Assembly (NCBI GenBank): GCA_004558535.1
Contig: SFCP01000062.1
Span: 1 to 17,673 of the forward strand
DNA from: Bacteroidales bacterium
GTDB lineage: Bacteria > Bacteroidota > Bacteroidia > Bacteroidales > Bacteroidaceae
Direction of reading: 5' to 3'
DNA: 17,673 nucleotides
This document shows positions 6,674-13,231 of this stretch, piece by piece. A program made the position numbers and the translations under genes. Every line of letters starts with the position of its first letter. The first letter of the stretch is position 1. Under the pieces are notes generated by a model. That model ran no database searches and was not told where the DNA came from. It worked only from the letters and a program-made list of their open reading frames with translations.

Positions 6674-8995
6674 TTAGGCGTAGCTGTGCATGCCGCCCAG
6701 CAGGAAGTTTACACCGAAATAGGTCATCAGCACGCTGAGAAAGGCGCCCAGCAGGTACGCGTGGAGCAGCAGCGGCCGCCGGAATACGCCCAGCGATCGG
6801 CTGTGAAGCGGCAGGGCGTAAATCAGTAAAGTCACCAAAGCCCAAGTCTCCTTGGGGTCCCAACTCCAATAGCTCCCCCAGCTTTGGTTGGCCCACACCG
6901 CACCGAGAAAGATGCCTACGCCAAGGAACCATACGGCGGGATAAAGCAACAGACGGCTGACGGCTGCCAAGCTCCGCACCGACATCCGCACCGACATCCG
7001 CAGCCCTGTCCCGCTTTCGACGCACGCACCCCGGGGCGCCGCTGCTCCGCTCCTCTCTTCCTCCCTTTGCCCGCTCCGCCATCGGTGCAGCGCTGTCAGC
7101 AGCAGGGCGGTAGCGCCATTGAGCGCGATCAGTCCGAGCAGGGCATAGCCGGCCATGACGGCCGCCACGTGCAGGCTGAGCAGTGAGGAGGATAGCACGG
7201 GCATCAGGTGGCCCACCGGCGGATTGCGCTGCCCGAGTCCGGCCACCACGAGGGCCAGTCCGCCCAACAGCAGGCCGAAAGCGGGTAGCAACGCCCACCT
7301 GCGCCGCCCCAACAGCGCGCCGAAAAAGACCAGTGCGGCCATGAACAGCAGGGTCTCGAACCCATTGCTCACGGGGAAGTAGCCACCCACGATGCCTCGC
7401 AGTGTCAGTACGACGACGGTCCATGCCCCCGCCATTGCCAAGGCCGCCCACGACAGCCAGCGCGCTGCCCGGTCCATCCGTCGTGGTGCTGGCGTAGGTC
7501 GAGATTGGCGTAGGCGGCGCAGCTGCACGACATAGCTTATCAGCCCCAGTACCACGCAGACTATGGCCACGGGCCTTGCCTGACCCATGCGGTTGAGGAG
7601 CAGTTCGGCGCGGAAACGCTGCGGTGAGGGTATGCCGTCTGCACCGGCCCTGCTTTCCTGGAAGTCGCGGATGCGTAGCAGGGCCTCGTTGGCGGCCCTG
7701 TTGCGCCCGCCCTGCAGGCATTCGGCTACGTAGGCCATGCTCCCCCTTATAAACTTGCGGTCCTCCACCGAAAGGTCCTGCGGCAGGGCGTCCACCCACG
7801 ACAGCCAGCGCAGGGCTGCGGGGCTTCCCGCGCGGCAGGGATAGATTTCAAACAGTGCACCGGTGGCGACAGCTTCTATCAGCCGACACTGCTCATCGGC
7901 TTCCCGGACGGCACGGCGGGACAACTGCTCCGGCGCCTTCGCCAACTTGTATCCGCTCGGGGCATAGAAGTCCGCGAGGCATGCCCGTCCGTCGGTTGCA
8001 CCGAGGTATTCGGCCACGGCTTTGTCCTTGATGCGCACCAAGGGTTCACCCCGCCAATCTTCGTAGTAGAACAGGAAACCTGTCAGCACCTGTTCGGCCG
8101 TCATGCCGCGATAGGAGCTCGCGCCGGTCAGTTTCAGACAGCAATCCCGCGCCAAGGTCTGCATGGGGCAAATACGGCCATTGTAGTGGACGTACAGGCG
8201 GCCGAATGTCTTGGCCACGCCGGGCTGCAGGACACGGGGCATCGGCTCGGCTTCCACGGTCTCGGCCACCGCGCTCACCGCACCTGCCAACAGGAGGGCG
8301 GCACACAGGGACGTGCGGCGCAAGAGCGGCGATCGGAGCAACCGGCGAAAACCTCCACCGGGGCGCAGGAGAGTGGCTGTCCAGCCCAACAGCAACAGCG
8401 CATAGCCGGCGTAGGTCACCCCAATACCCCAGGGGTCGTAGCTGACGGTCAGCGTGGAGACGCCGGGGCGCATTCCCGTTTGGTAAAACCGCCATCCGCG
8501 GTGACGCATCACGACATTCATCGCAATCCGTTCGCGTCCGGTCGTGCCGTCTGTGTCGCGCCATTCCACGTGGCTTACATAGTCGCTTGCCGTCTGTGTG
8601 CCCGTGTAGCAGGGGCTTTCGCAACTGAGCAGCCGCACACTAAAAGGGAAGTGCCCCACCCCGCCCTCAGCTGTCAGGTAGCCATCCACGGGAGCAGCGC
8701 CCTCGACCAGCTCTACCGTTCCGCCCCGGCTGAGGCAATGCGTCAGCAGGGCACCGGCGAGGATGAGGGCCAAGGCCGCGTGGAGCAGCAGGCCCGGCAG
8801 GCCCACCTGTCTTCTGCGCCGCCACACCCACCACAGGCCGGTCACCGCGGTCAAGGCCCACAGCGCGATGGTCCATGGCGCGGCGTACCACCATCGGTGC
8901 GCCACCTCCGTGCCGCAGCCGTATTCCACGAAGCCTGCGGCGACCAGCAGGACCGTAAGCAAGGCCAATATTATATAGGGAAAGGATTTCTTCAT
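6674..8995 (-). CDS. CcsB/ResB-CcsA fusion, system II cytochrome c synthase
   Basis: A 773-residue inner-membrane protein that moves heme to the periplasm and ligates it to CxxCH motifs of apocytochromes c. The N-terminal ResB/CcsB part has membrane segments near 7-23, 37-60, 67-87 and 190-210, with a periplasmic loop between and a large soluble region at about 245-470. The CcsA part follows from about 475: VSNGFETLLF around 542-551, external His609 in LLSLHVAAVMAGY, the WWD heme-handling motif WGSYWSWDPKETW at 706-718, His731 in LPLHSR, and the last conserved His770 in GGMHSYA. The key histidines are thus present. A 12-bp in-frame duplication repeats RMSV at about 667-674 in a loop before the WWD domain. 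The gene lies 111 bp after a small membrane-protein gene and downstream of a di-heme lipoprotein, a likely client. Confidence 0.93.
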   Translation of the reverse strand: MKKSFPYIILALLTVLLVAAGFVEYGCGTEVAHRWWYAAPWTIALWALTAVTGLWWVWRRRRQVGLPGLLLHAALALILAGALLTHCLSRGGTVELVEGAAPVDGYLTAEGGVGHFPFSVRLLSCESPCYTGTQTASDYVSHVEWRDTDGTTGRERIAMNVVMRHRGWRFYQTGMRPGVSTLTVSYDPWGIGVTYAGYALLLLGWTATLLRPGGGFRRLLRSPLLRRTSLCAALLLAGAVSAVAETVEAEPMPRVLQPGVAKTFGRLYVHYNGRICPMQTLARDCCLKLTGASSYRGMTAEQVLTGFLFYYEDWRGEPLVRIKDKAVAEYLGATDGRACLADFYAPSGYKLAKAPEQLSRRAVREADEQCRLIEAVATGALFEIYPCRAGSPAALRWLSWVDALPQDLSVEDRKFIRGSMAYVAECLQGGRNRAANEALLRIRDFQESRAGADGIPSPQRFRAELLLNRMGQARPVAIVCVVLGLISYVVQLRRLRQSRPTPAPRRMDRAARWLSWAALAMAGAWTVVVLTLRGIVGGYFPVSNGFETLLFMAALVFFGALLGRRRWALLPAFGLLLGGLALVVAGLGQRNPPVGHLMPVLSSSLLSLHVAAVMAGYALLGLIALNGATALLLTALHRWRSGQREEERSGAAAPRGACVESGTGLRMSVRMSVRSLAAVSRLLLYPAVWFLGVGIFLGAVWANQSWGSYWSWDPKETWALVTLLIYALPLHSRSLGVFRRPLLLHAYLLGAFLSVLMTYFGVNFLLGGMHSYA
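6974..6997. repeat. 12-bp perfect in-frame tandem duplication in ccsBA
   Basis: Two exact copies of ccgcaccgacat (6974-6985 and 6986-6997) encode RMSVRMSV in the linker before the WWD domain. A multiple of three keeps the frame. It is a likely replication-slippage product in a tolerant loop. Confidence 0.9.
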
Positions 8996-9069
8996 GATAA
9001 TTGGGGGGAATGGGGAGTCAGGAAATCATTCGTAGGAAACCGGTTCCGAGGGATGCTGACGACAGGACA

Positions 9070-9083
9070 CATGGAAATCCATG
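9070..9083. repeat. Short inverted repeat in the gap before ccsBA
   Basis: The bases catgga and tccatg flank a two-base centre in the 111-bp gap between the small membrane-protein gene and ccsBA. It could be a protein-binding dyad or chance. No Bacteroidetes -7 box is seen in this gap, so ccsBA is probably transcribed with the small gene. Confidence 0.3.
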
Positions 9084-9106
9084 CTTTCCCATACCTCTGT
9101 TGATGA

Positions 9107-9403
9107 TCACCGTTGGTGGGTCAGCCTTTCCAAGGAGTCAGCGGCGACAACAGAGTCAACGTATTCCCGATAGAGTTCCCTCTCCTTGAGATACTCTTTT
9201 TTGCAGTATTTGCAATATTCATCGTAAGTTTTTTCAAAGTACTCTTGCTTCATCCTTTCGATTTCTTGCATTTTTTCTTCTGCTTCCATGTCTTGATACA
9301 CCTGTAAGCCTATTACAATCAGGAAGGCAAGTATACACTCCAGTATGCTATATAACTTTGCGTGTTTGACAGGTGGTTTCGGCTGATTTTCTTCGGTGTT
9401 CAT
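9107..9403 (-). CDS. Small single-pass membrane protein with charged helix
   Basis: I do not recognise this 98-residue protein. It has a short polar N-terminus (NTEENQPKPPVKHAK), one hydrophobic segment at about 17-38 (LYSILECILAFLIVIGLQVY), and then a long Glu/Lys/Tyr-rich helix likely to form a coiled coil. This contains a CKYC motif near residues 66-69 and the repeated-looking EYxKxxKKEY. The basic residues before the membrane segment suggest that the N-terminus stays inside and the helix sits in the periplasm. An upstream ATG at 9409 and a longer frame to 9472 exist; I prefer 9403 because the region above holds a 14-bp duplication. Position between a di-heme cytochrome and the cytochrome c synthase, plus CxxC, makes a role in redox or heme delivery possible, but this is only inference. 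Confidence 0.65.
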   Translation of the reverse strand: MNTEENQPKPPVKHAKLYSILECILAFLIVIGLQVYQDMEAEEKMQEIERMKQEYFEKTYDEYCKYCKKEYLKERELYREYVDSVVAADSLERLTHQR

Positions 9404-9430
9404 GGTCATCTGAAAGTGGTCATCTGAAAG
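9403..9430. repeat. 14-bp perfect tandem duplication over the start region of the small gene
   Basis: tggtcatctgaaag occurs at 9403-9416 and again at 9417-9430. Each copy holds an ATG on the minus strand. Since 14 is not a multiple of three, the two ATGs are in different frames: the upstream copy's ATG (9423) is out of frame with the gene, whereas 9409 and 9403 are in frame. Such a duplication just ahead of a start could alter initiation. Confidence 0.9.
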
Positions 9431-9555
9431 TAACTCCCAAGTGGCACCTGCGGCCGACCGAAGCCTTTGCAACCAAGCGGGAGCTTCTTTTTTACGAAAG
9501 GTAGGTATATGTGAAGCGGTCAGAAAAGCAGGAACGGCAAGCGCCGAATGCGGGG

Positions 9556-9563
9556 CAAAGTTA
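9556..9563 (-). promoter_or_regulatory. Bacteroidetes -7 box upstream of the small membrane-protein gene
   Basis: TAACTTTG on the minus strand (complement of 9556-9563), in the context TTAACTTTGCC, matches the -7 consensus. No clear TTG is present 19-21 bp upstream, so the -33 part is weak. Transcription from here would leave a leader of about 140 bases to the ATG at 9403 and could also feed ccsBA. Confidence 0.5.
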
Positions 9564-9645
9564 AGAATTATTTACGGAAAGCTTGTGATTTTTTCTTTTT
9601 GCAGGGGGCACCTATCTCCTTACGGCTGCCGACCCACGGGCTTTT

Positions 9646-9945
9646 ATTCTCTGACCGCGGATTTTTCTCTGACCGCGGATTTTACGGATAGAACGGATGG
9701 GGGCTTCTCTGACCGCGGATTTTACGGATAGGACGGATGGGGTTTCTCTGACTGCGGATTTTACGGATAGGATGGATGGGGCTTCTCTGACCGCGGATTT
9801 TACGGATAGGACGGATGGGGGTTTCTCTGACCGCGGATTTTACGGATAGGACGGATGGGGGTTTCTCCGACCGCGGATTTTACGGATAGGATGGATGGGG
9901 GGTCTCTGACTGCGATTTTACGGATAGGACGGATGGGGGTTTCTC
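9646..9945. repeat. Tandem array of seven 39-40-bp units plus one partial
   Basis: Units begin at 9665, 9705, 9744, 9783, 9823, 9863 and 9902. A 5' partial copy (ttctctgaccgcggatttt) starts at 9646, and a decayed start (ttctctgg) follows the array. The unit consists of ttctctgaccgcgg, then attttacggatagga, then cggatgggg. Variation is limited to a few sites: gaccg/gactg, gaacgg/ggacgg/ggatgg, and one lost g in unit 7. The period is not a multiple of three, so the frame changes from copy to copy and the array is not coding. Within each unit, words related to cggat recur three times, suggesting an older sub-repeat. It lies between the di-heme cytochrome gene and the small-gene promoter. Function is unknown. 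Confidence 0.95.
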
Positions 9946-10028
9946 TGGCTGACGGGCATCCGTTTCATCCGGCTTCTTATACTTTGGTGCGACAGATTTC
10001 TTGGACCGTGGATTTTATAGGGCGAAAA

Positions 10029-10113
10029 GCTTTGCGGAAGGCACTTGGACGTTTTCAAAAGGTGTTTAGGCGTTTCCAAAAGCCACTCCGCCGTTTCCGG
10101 AAAGCACCCGGCC
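10029..10113. repeat. Imperfect 21-bp tandem repeats
   Basis: Three 21-bp units (10051-10071, 10072-10092, 10093-10113) share gttt(t/c)c(a/g)(a/g)aa followed by a variable half ending in ggc or gcc. A more decayed 22-bp relative occupies 10029-10050. On the minus strand the core reads CTTTTGGAAACGCC-like. It forms a second repeat class following the 40-bp array. Confidence 0.7.
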
Positions 10114-10117
10114 ATCG

Positions 10118-10204
10118 GACCGCGACCGCGGAACGCGCGTGTCACAGGTGCGGAACGGTCGAGCCACGGGCGCGGAACGCGCGTGCCGCGGGCGCGACAC
10201 GACG
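10118..10204. repeat. GC-rich imperfect 22-bp tandem repeats
   Basis: Four adjoining units (10118-10139, 10140-10161, 10162-10183, and 10184-10204 at 21 bp) share the core gcggaacg(c/g)gcg or a decayed form of it. gcggaacgcgcgtg occurs exactly twice, 44 bp apart. Together with the 40-bp and 21-bp classes this makes an almost continuous 560-bp mosaic of unrelated tandem repeats. Confidence 0.75.
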
Positions 10205-10262
10205 ACTGAGTCGGACTTGGCAATGCCCCAATGCCTTGGCGGAACGGACAAGCCCTGCTGCG

Positions 10263-10322
10263 GCGTGCACGGCCCTGCTGCACGCGGTCCTCCCCGACAG
10301 ACGGGACAGACTGCCGAGGAGG
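10263..10322 (-). terminator. Two successive hairpins 3' of the di-heme cytochrome gene
   Basis: In the transcribed (minus) direction, the first hairpin has 12-bp arms CCTCCTCGGCAG and CTGTCGGGGAGG (two wobble pairs) around a 10-base loop (10322-10289). The second, 7-bp arms GCGTGCA/TGCACGC around a 9-base loop, lies at 10285-10263. Neither is followed by a T-run, so intrinsic termination is uncertain. They could mark the 3' end of the porin-imelysin-cytochrome transcript or protect it from exonucleases. Confidence 0.4.
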
Positions 10323-10354
10323 ACGGTAGGTGTGTGGAGGCGGTGTGCTGTCCG

Positions 10355-12001
10355 TCAGATGGCATCTATAAATTTGCAGATGGCGTCGCGGTCGGCCTTG
10401 TCCAGCTCGCGAAACCGCAGCACACTATACCGGGCATCGCTACGGTCGGAGTAGCCGTGCCACATGATGGCCTCGATGACCGTACGTGCGCGGCAGTCGT
10501 GCAGGCGGTCGGCTGTGGTGCTTCCCGTACACTTCTGGTGCAGGCCACGTCCCCAAAGCGGTGTCGTGCGGCACCATCCCGTACGGATGTCATTGACCAT
10601 GTGCAGTCTGTGCTGCACCATGTCGGTGTAGGGCCAAATCTTTTGGTGCGGATAGCGCGGCATGATCTGCGCAGCCTGTCCGCCGCCGAAAATGTTGGGG
10701 TCGGCCACCACATCTTCGCCTGTGGTCCACGACGGACGGTGGCAGTAGGCGCACCCAATCTCCTCGAACAGCCGGCGGCCTCGCTGTACCTCGGGGTTGT
10801 CTACGTCGCGCGCAGCCGGCACGGCCAGTCCGCGGTGCCACACCAGCAGGTCTACGAACTCGTCGTCGGTCATCTCGACCGGCAGGTCCTTGGCCGTCAG
10901 GTAATTTTGGATGCGCTCCTCCATGGTGCCGTTCCACCAGGACGCGTGTGCTTTGTCGGGGTCCACCTTGGCGATGTAGGCATCAAAGCCCTCCTGTACC
11001 TCGGGATCGCGGGCCGAATAGGTGGCATAGGTGCCGGCCGCATCCAAATAGTGGTAGCGTCGGTCCGAACGGGTCACATTGGTAATGTTCCAGATGGCGT
11101 TGGCACCGGCACCGTCGAGCAGCGGGCCACGGCTCATGGCATAGGTGAAGCGCCGCACATAGGGCGTCCCATCTCCCTGTAGGCTGTTGGTGTAGAAGTT
11201 CTTCCACGTGCCGTTTTCAAACATCGCAGTGTTCAACCCATTGGGCAGGAAGCCGTCGCTTTCCTGCTTGGCCCACTCCGCCACAATGTCCGCCTCGTCG
11301 ATGGCATCGAGCAAGCCGCTGCCGTAGATGCCAATGGTACTCTCCAGGCGGACTTCGTAGGGGCCAAGGTCGCGAAATCCCTGATTGTAGACATAGATAG
11401 CCTCGGCAGGCAGGGTGACTTCGGGGTACTGCAAGTCATACGTTTCGCCGTCGGGAAATCTGTTGCCCCATTCGTCGGTGGCCGGGAGCCATTTCACCTG
11501 TATTTTGCGCTCGTCGAGCGGCGCCTTGAAGGGTGCGACGGCATGGCTTTGCGGCATACCGGCCAGCCACGTCACATATCCGTTGGTTTCGGGATTGTAG
11601 ACAGCCAGCAGGCAACCGTTGCCAGGGTCTTTCGTGTCAAAATGTCCTTCGGGGATGCGCTTGCCATGGCCATAGCCGGGATGGCAGTGCATGCACGAGG
11701 AGCGGACATAGGCCGGACCGAGTCCGCTGCGCACGCCCGTTGGGTTGCTCATGAAGGGTTTTTCGAAAAGGGCCTCCCCATTCAGGAACGAAGTCATTAG
11801 TCCTGCATTTTCCACGGCCGGCGTAGGCTGTTCGTAGGCATTGGCGGTGGTCAGGTAGGCCGTACCCAGTTCTCCGCCGGTATAGTACCATTCCGGTTTG
11901 GTGGCTTCATCGACGGGCACGTCGGTAATCTCCTCGCTGTCCGAGCAGGCTGCCAGCGCAAGGGCGGCCATGCTCCACATGGTAAATTTTGCGATTTTCA
12001 T
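10355..12001 (-). CDS. Di-heme cytochrome lipoprotein (DHOR / DUF1111, thiol-oxidoreductase-like)
   Basis: A 548-residue exported cytochrome c. The lipoprotein signal peptide ends in lipobox LAAC, with Cys19 lipidated. The next residues, SDSEE, are acidic, as in Bacteroidetes lipoproteins exported to the cell surface. Two heme-binding motifs are present: CMHCH at 103-107 and CAYCH at 417-421. The C-terminal domain has the family signature PLWGRGLHQ, then RLHDCRARTVIEAIMWHG, where many relatives have LHDGRAR. The family is often found with imelysin, and oxidation of iron or thiols is suspected rather than proven. It lies 27 bp after the imelysin gene with no separate promoter, so it is the third gene of that operon. 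It needs a cytochrome c maturation system, and CcsBA is encoded about 1.4 kb downstream. Confidence 0.92.
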   Translation of the reverse strand: MKIAKFTMWSMAALALAACSDSEEITDVPVDEATKPEWYYTGGELGTAYLTTANAYEQPTPAVENAGLMTSFLNGEALFEKPFMSNPTGVRSGLGPAYVRSSCMHCHPGYGHGKRIPEGHFDTKDPGNGCLLAVYNPETNGYVTWLAGMPQSHAVAPFKAPLDERKIQVKWLPATDEWGNRFPDGETYDLQYPEVTLPAEAIYVYNQGFRDLGPYEVRLESTIGIYGSGLLDAIDEADIVAEWAKQESDGFLPNGLNTAMFENGTWKNFYTNSLQGDGTPYVRRFTYAMSRGPLLDGAGANAIWNITNVTRSDRRYHYLDAAGTYATYSARDPEVQEGFDAYIAKVDPDKAHASWWNGTMEERIQNYLTAKDLPVEMTDDEFVDLLVWHRGLAVPAARDVDNPEVQRGRRLFEEIGCAYCHRPSWTTGEDVVADPNIFGGGQAAQIMPRYPHQKIWPYTDMVQHRLHMVNDIRTGWCRTTPLWGRGLHQKCTGSTTADRLHDCRARTVIEAIMWHGYSDRSDARYSVLRFRELDKADRDAICKFIDAI

Positions 12002-12028
12002 ACTGCTGATACTTGTTTCTTTAGTCTG

Positions 12029-13198
12029 TTATTTACCCAATTCTTTCATCACAAGGTTGAGTGTGTTCACCAAATCCGTGCCCACCACCTCTACGGCCTC
12101 GGTAGCCTCGGGTCCGGTGGCATATTTGGCAAAGGGCTCGGGGATGCGGCCTATGGCAGCGAGGGCAGCGTCGATGGACTGGCGCACCTTGGCGTCAAGG
12201 GCAGGATTTACGCTACGGATGTAGTCGGAAATCGATGCGTCGCCGGCTATCGAACCGAAATAGGAATTTTCGATAGAGCGGATGTTGTCCTGGAAATCCT
12301 CGATGCTGTTCAGCGAATAGGGAGACTCGATATAGTTGCGGTCCTCCTGCCCTGAGGCGGTATTGGGCCGGCCGATTTTGGTATTCCCTACCTCGTCGGC
12401 GATGTCGATGCACCCTTGGATGATTTCCTCGGCCGCACTTTGATGGGTCTTGAAGATAGAGCCGGCTTGGCCTGCGCCCTTCATCATCTCGCCGTAATTC
12501 TCGCCATAGTCCAGGTCGGCTTCCTCCAGGATGGCCTGCTTTACGTCAGAAATGTTTTCCGTGCCGGCCCAGCAGGCTTCCAGCAGCACACACTGGTCTC
12601 GCAGGTCCTTGGCGACAGCCACGAGGTATTCCAATTCCTCGGCAGTATAGTTCGCAGGGTTATGCGGGTGTGAGGTGTTGCCGTCCTCGGAGAGTTCAAA
12701 AAGCACATACTCGATGCTATGGAAGCCTAACAGGCCGTAGCCCGCGTTGTTGGCGATGTCCCAGGGCTTACCGGAGCGGATGTCGCTGAGCAGAGCGTCC
12801 ATCGCGTTCTTGTCCAGCGGCCAGGAGTCGATGTGCGGGTCAATATTGTGCGTGTTGGCCGGGCCGAAGAGGAAAGCCTCGGAGAGTTCCCAGTACTTGC
12901 GCGAGCGTTTCCATGTGTTGCCGGCTTCGGCCACATCGGCCTCGGTCAGTGTGCCGGCCGCAAATTTCTCGCGAATGGATAGGCATTGTTCGTAGAGTTC
13001 TACGGCGGCATCGGCCATACCGCAGTAAGTGGGCAACACGGTGTTATCTACGTAGGGGATGACGGCTGCACGCAATGCCTGCTCTTTTTCAGTCAGCCCC
13101 GTGGGGTCCTGTGTCGGTTCGTCGTCGGAACAGGCCATCAGACTGGCCGTGGCACAGCCCAGCAGCAGGGCAAAAATCAGTTGATGAAAACTTTTCAT
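12029..13198 (-). CDS. Imelysin-family lipoprotein (insulin-cleaving peptidase/iron-regulated protein family)
   Basis: A 389-residue exported, mostly helical protein. Lipobox LMAC puts the lipidated Cys at 23, followed by SDDE, which closely resembles the surface-export signal of Bacteroidetes lipoproteins. A second possible lipobox, LLGC, ends at Cys15; Cys23 gives a better hydrophobic length. The family hallmark GxHxxE appears as GFHSIE with His160 and Glu163. Imelysin proteins form a two-domain helical bundle, are often iron-regulated, and are linked to iron uptake; despite the name, peptidase activity is doubtful for most. The preceding WxRxRKYWE-like stretch at about 94-104 (WKRSRKYWELSEAF) also matches the family. 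It lies 33 bp after the porin-like gene and 27 bp before the di-heme cytochrome gene, forming one operon. Confidence 0.93.
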   Translation of the reverse strand: MKSFHQLIFALLLGCATASLMACSDDEPTQDPTGLTEKEQALRAAVIPYVDNTVLPTYCGMADAAVELYEQCLSIREKFAAGTLTEADVAEAGNTWKRSRKYWELSEAFLFGPANTHNIDPHIDSWPLDKNAMDALLSDIRSGKPWDIANNAGYGLLGFHSIEYVLFELSEDGNTSHPHNPANYTAEELEYLVAVAKDLRDQCVLLEACWAGTENISDVKQAILEEADLDYGENYGEMMKGAGQAGSIFKTHQSAAEEIIQGCIDIADEVGNTKIGRPNTASGQEDRNYIESPYSLNSIEDFQDNIRSIENSYFGSIAGDASISDYIRSVNPALDAKVRQSIDAALAAIGRIPEPFAKYATGPEATEAVEVVGTDLVNTLNLVMKELGK

Positions 13199-13231
13199 AC
13201 CTTATAATATTATAGAGTTGATAATTCATGC

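Larger units (their letters stand above)
9404..10354. other. 951-bp non-coding region between the small gene and the di-heme cytochrome gene
   Basis: Besides the start-site duplication, the -7 box, three tandem-repeat classes and two hairpins listed separately, I see no gene here. Both strands have open frames through 9855-10454, but they are made of repeat sequence, change frame relative to the repeat unit, run antisense to the end of the cytochrome gene, and resemble no protein family. About 9570-9640 and 10205-10260 hold nothing recognisable. Confidence 0.7.

Noticed and set aside
6591..7799. A 402-codon minus-strand frame overlapping ccsBA in another phase
   Set aside because: Pro/Arg/Gly-rich out-of-phase reading of ccsBA, running past its stop into the intergenic region and lacking any domain.
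8186..9103. A 305-codon plus-strand frame opposite ccsBA
   Set aside because: GC-rich coding DNA opens antisense frames; the minus-strand protein has WWD and conserved heme histidines, while this one has no recognisable domain.
9646..9945. CRISPR array
   Set aside because: Units are directly adjoining and nearly identical over their whole length, with no unique spacers and no cas genes.
9855..10454. A 199-codon plus-strand frame beginning in the 40-bp array
   Set aside because: The repeat period changes frame in each copy; the frame then runs through two other repeat classes and into the antisense of the cytochrome gene.
10139..11182. A 347-codon plus-strand frame opposite the di-heme cytochrome gene
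   Set aside because: Antisense of a gene with two CxxCH motifs and a DUF1111 C-terminus; no domain of its own.
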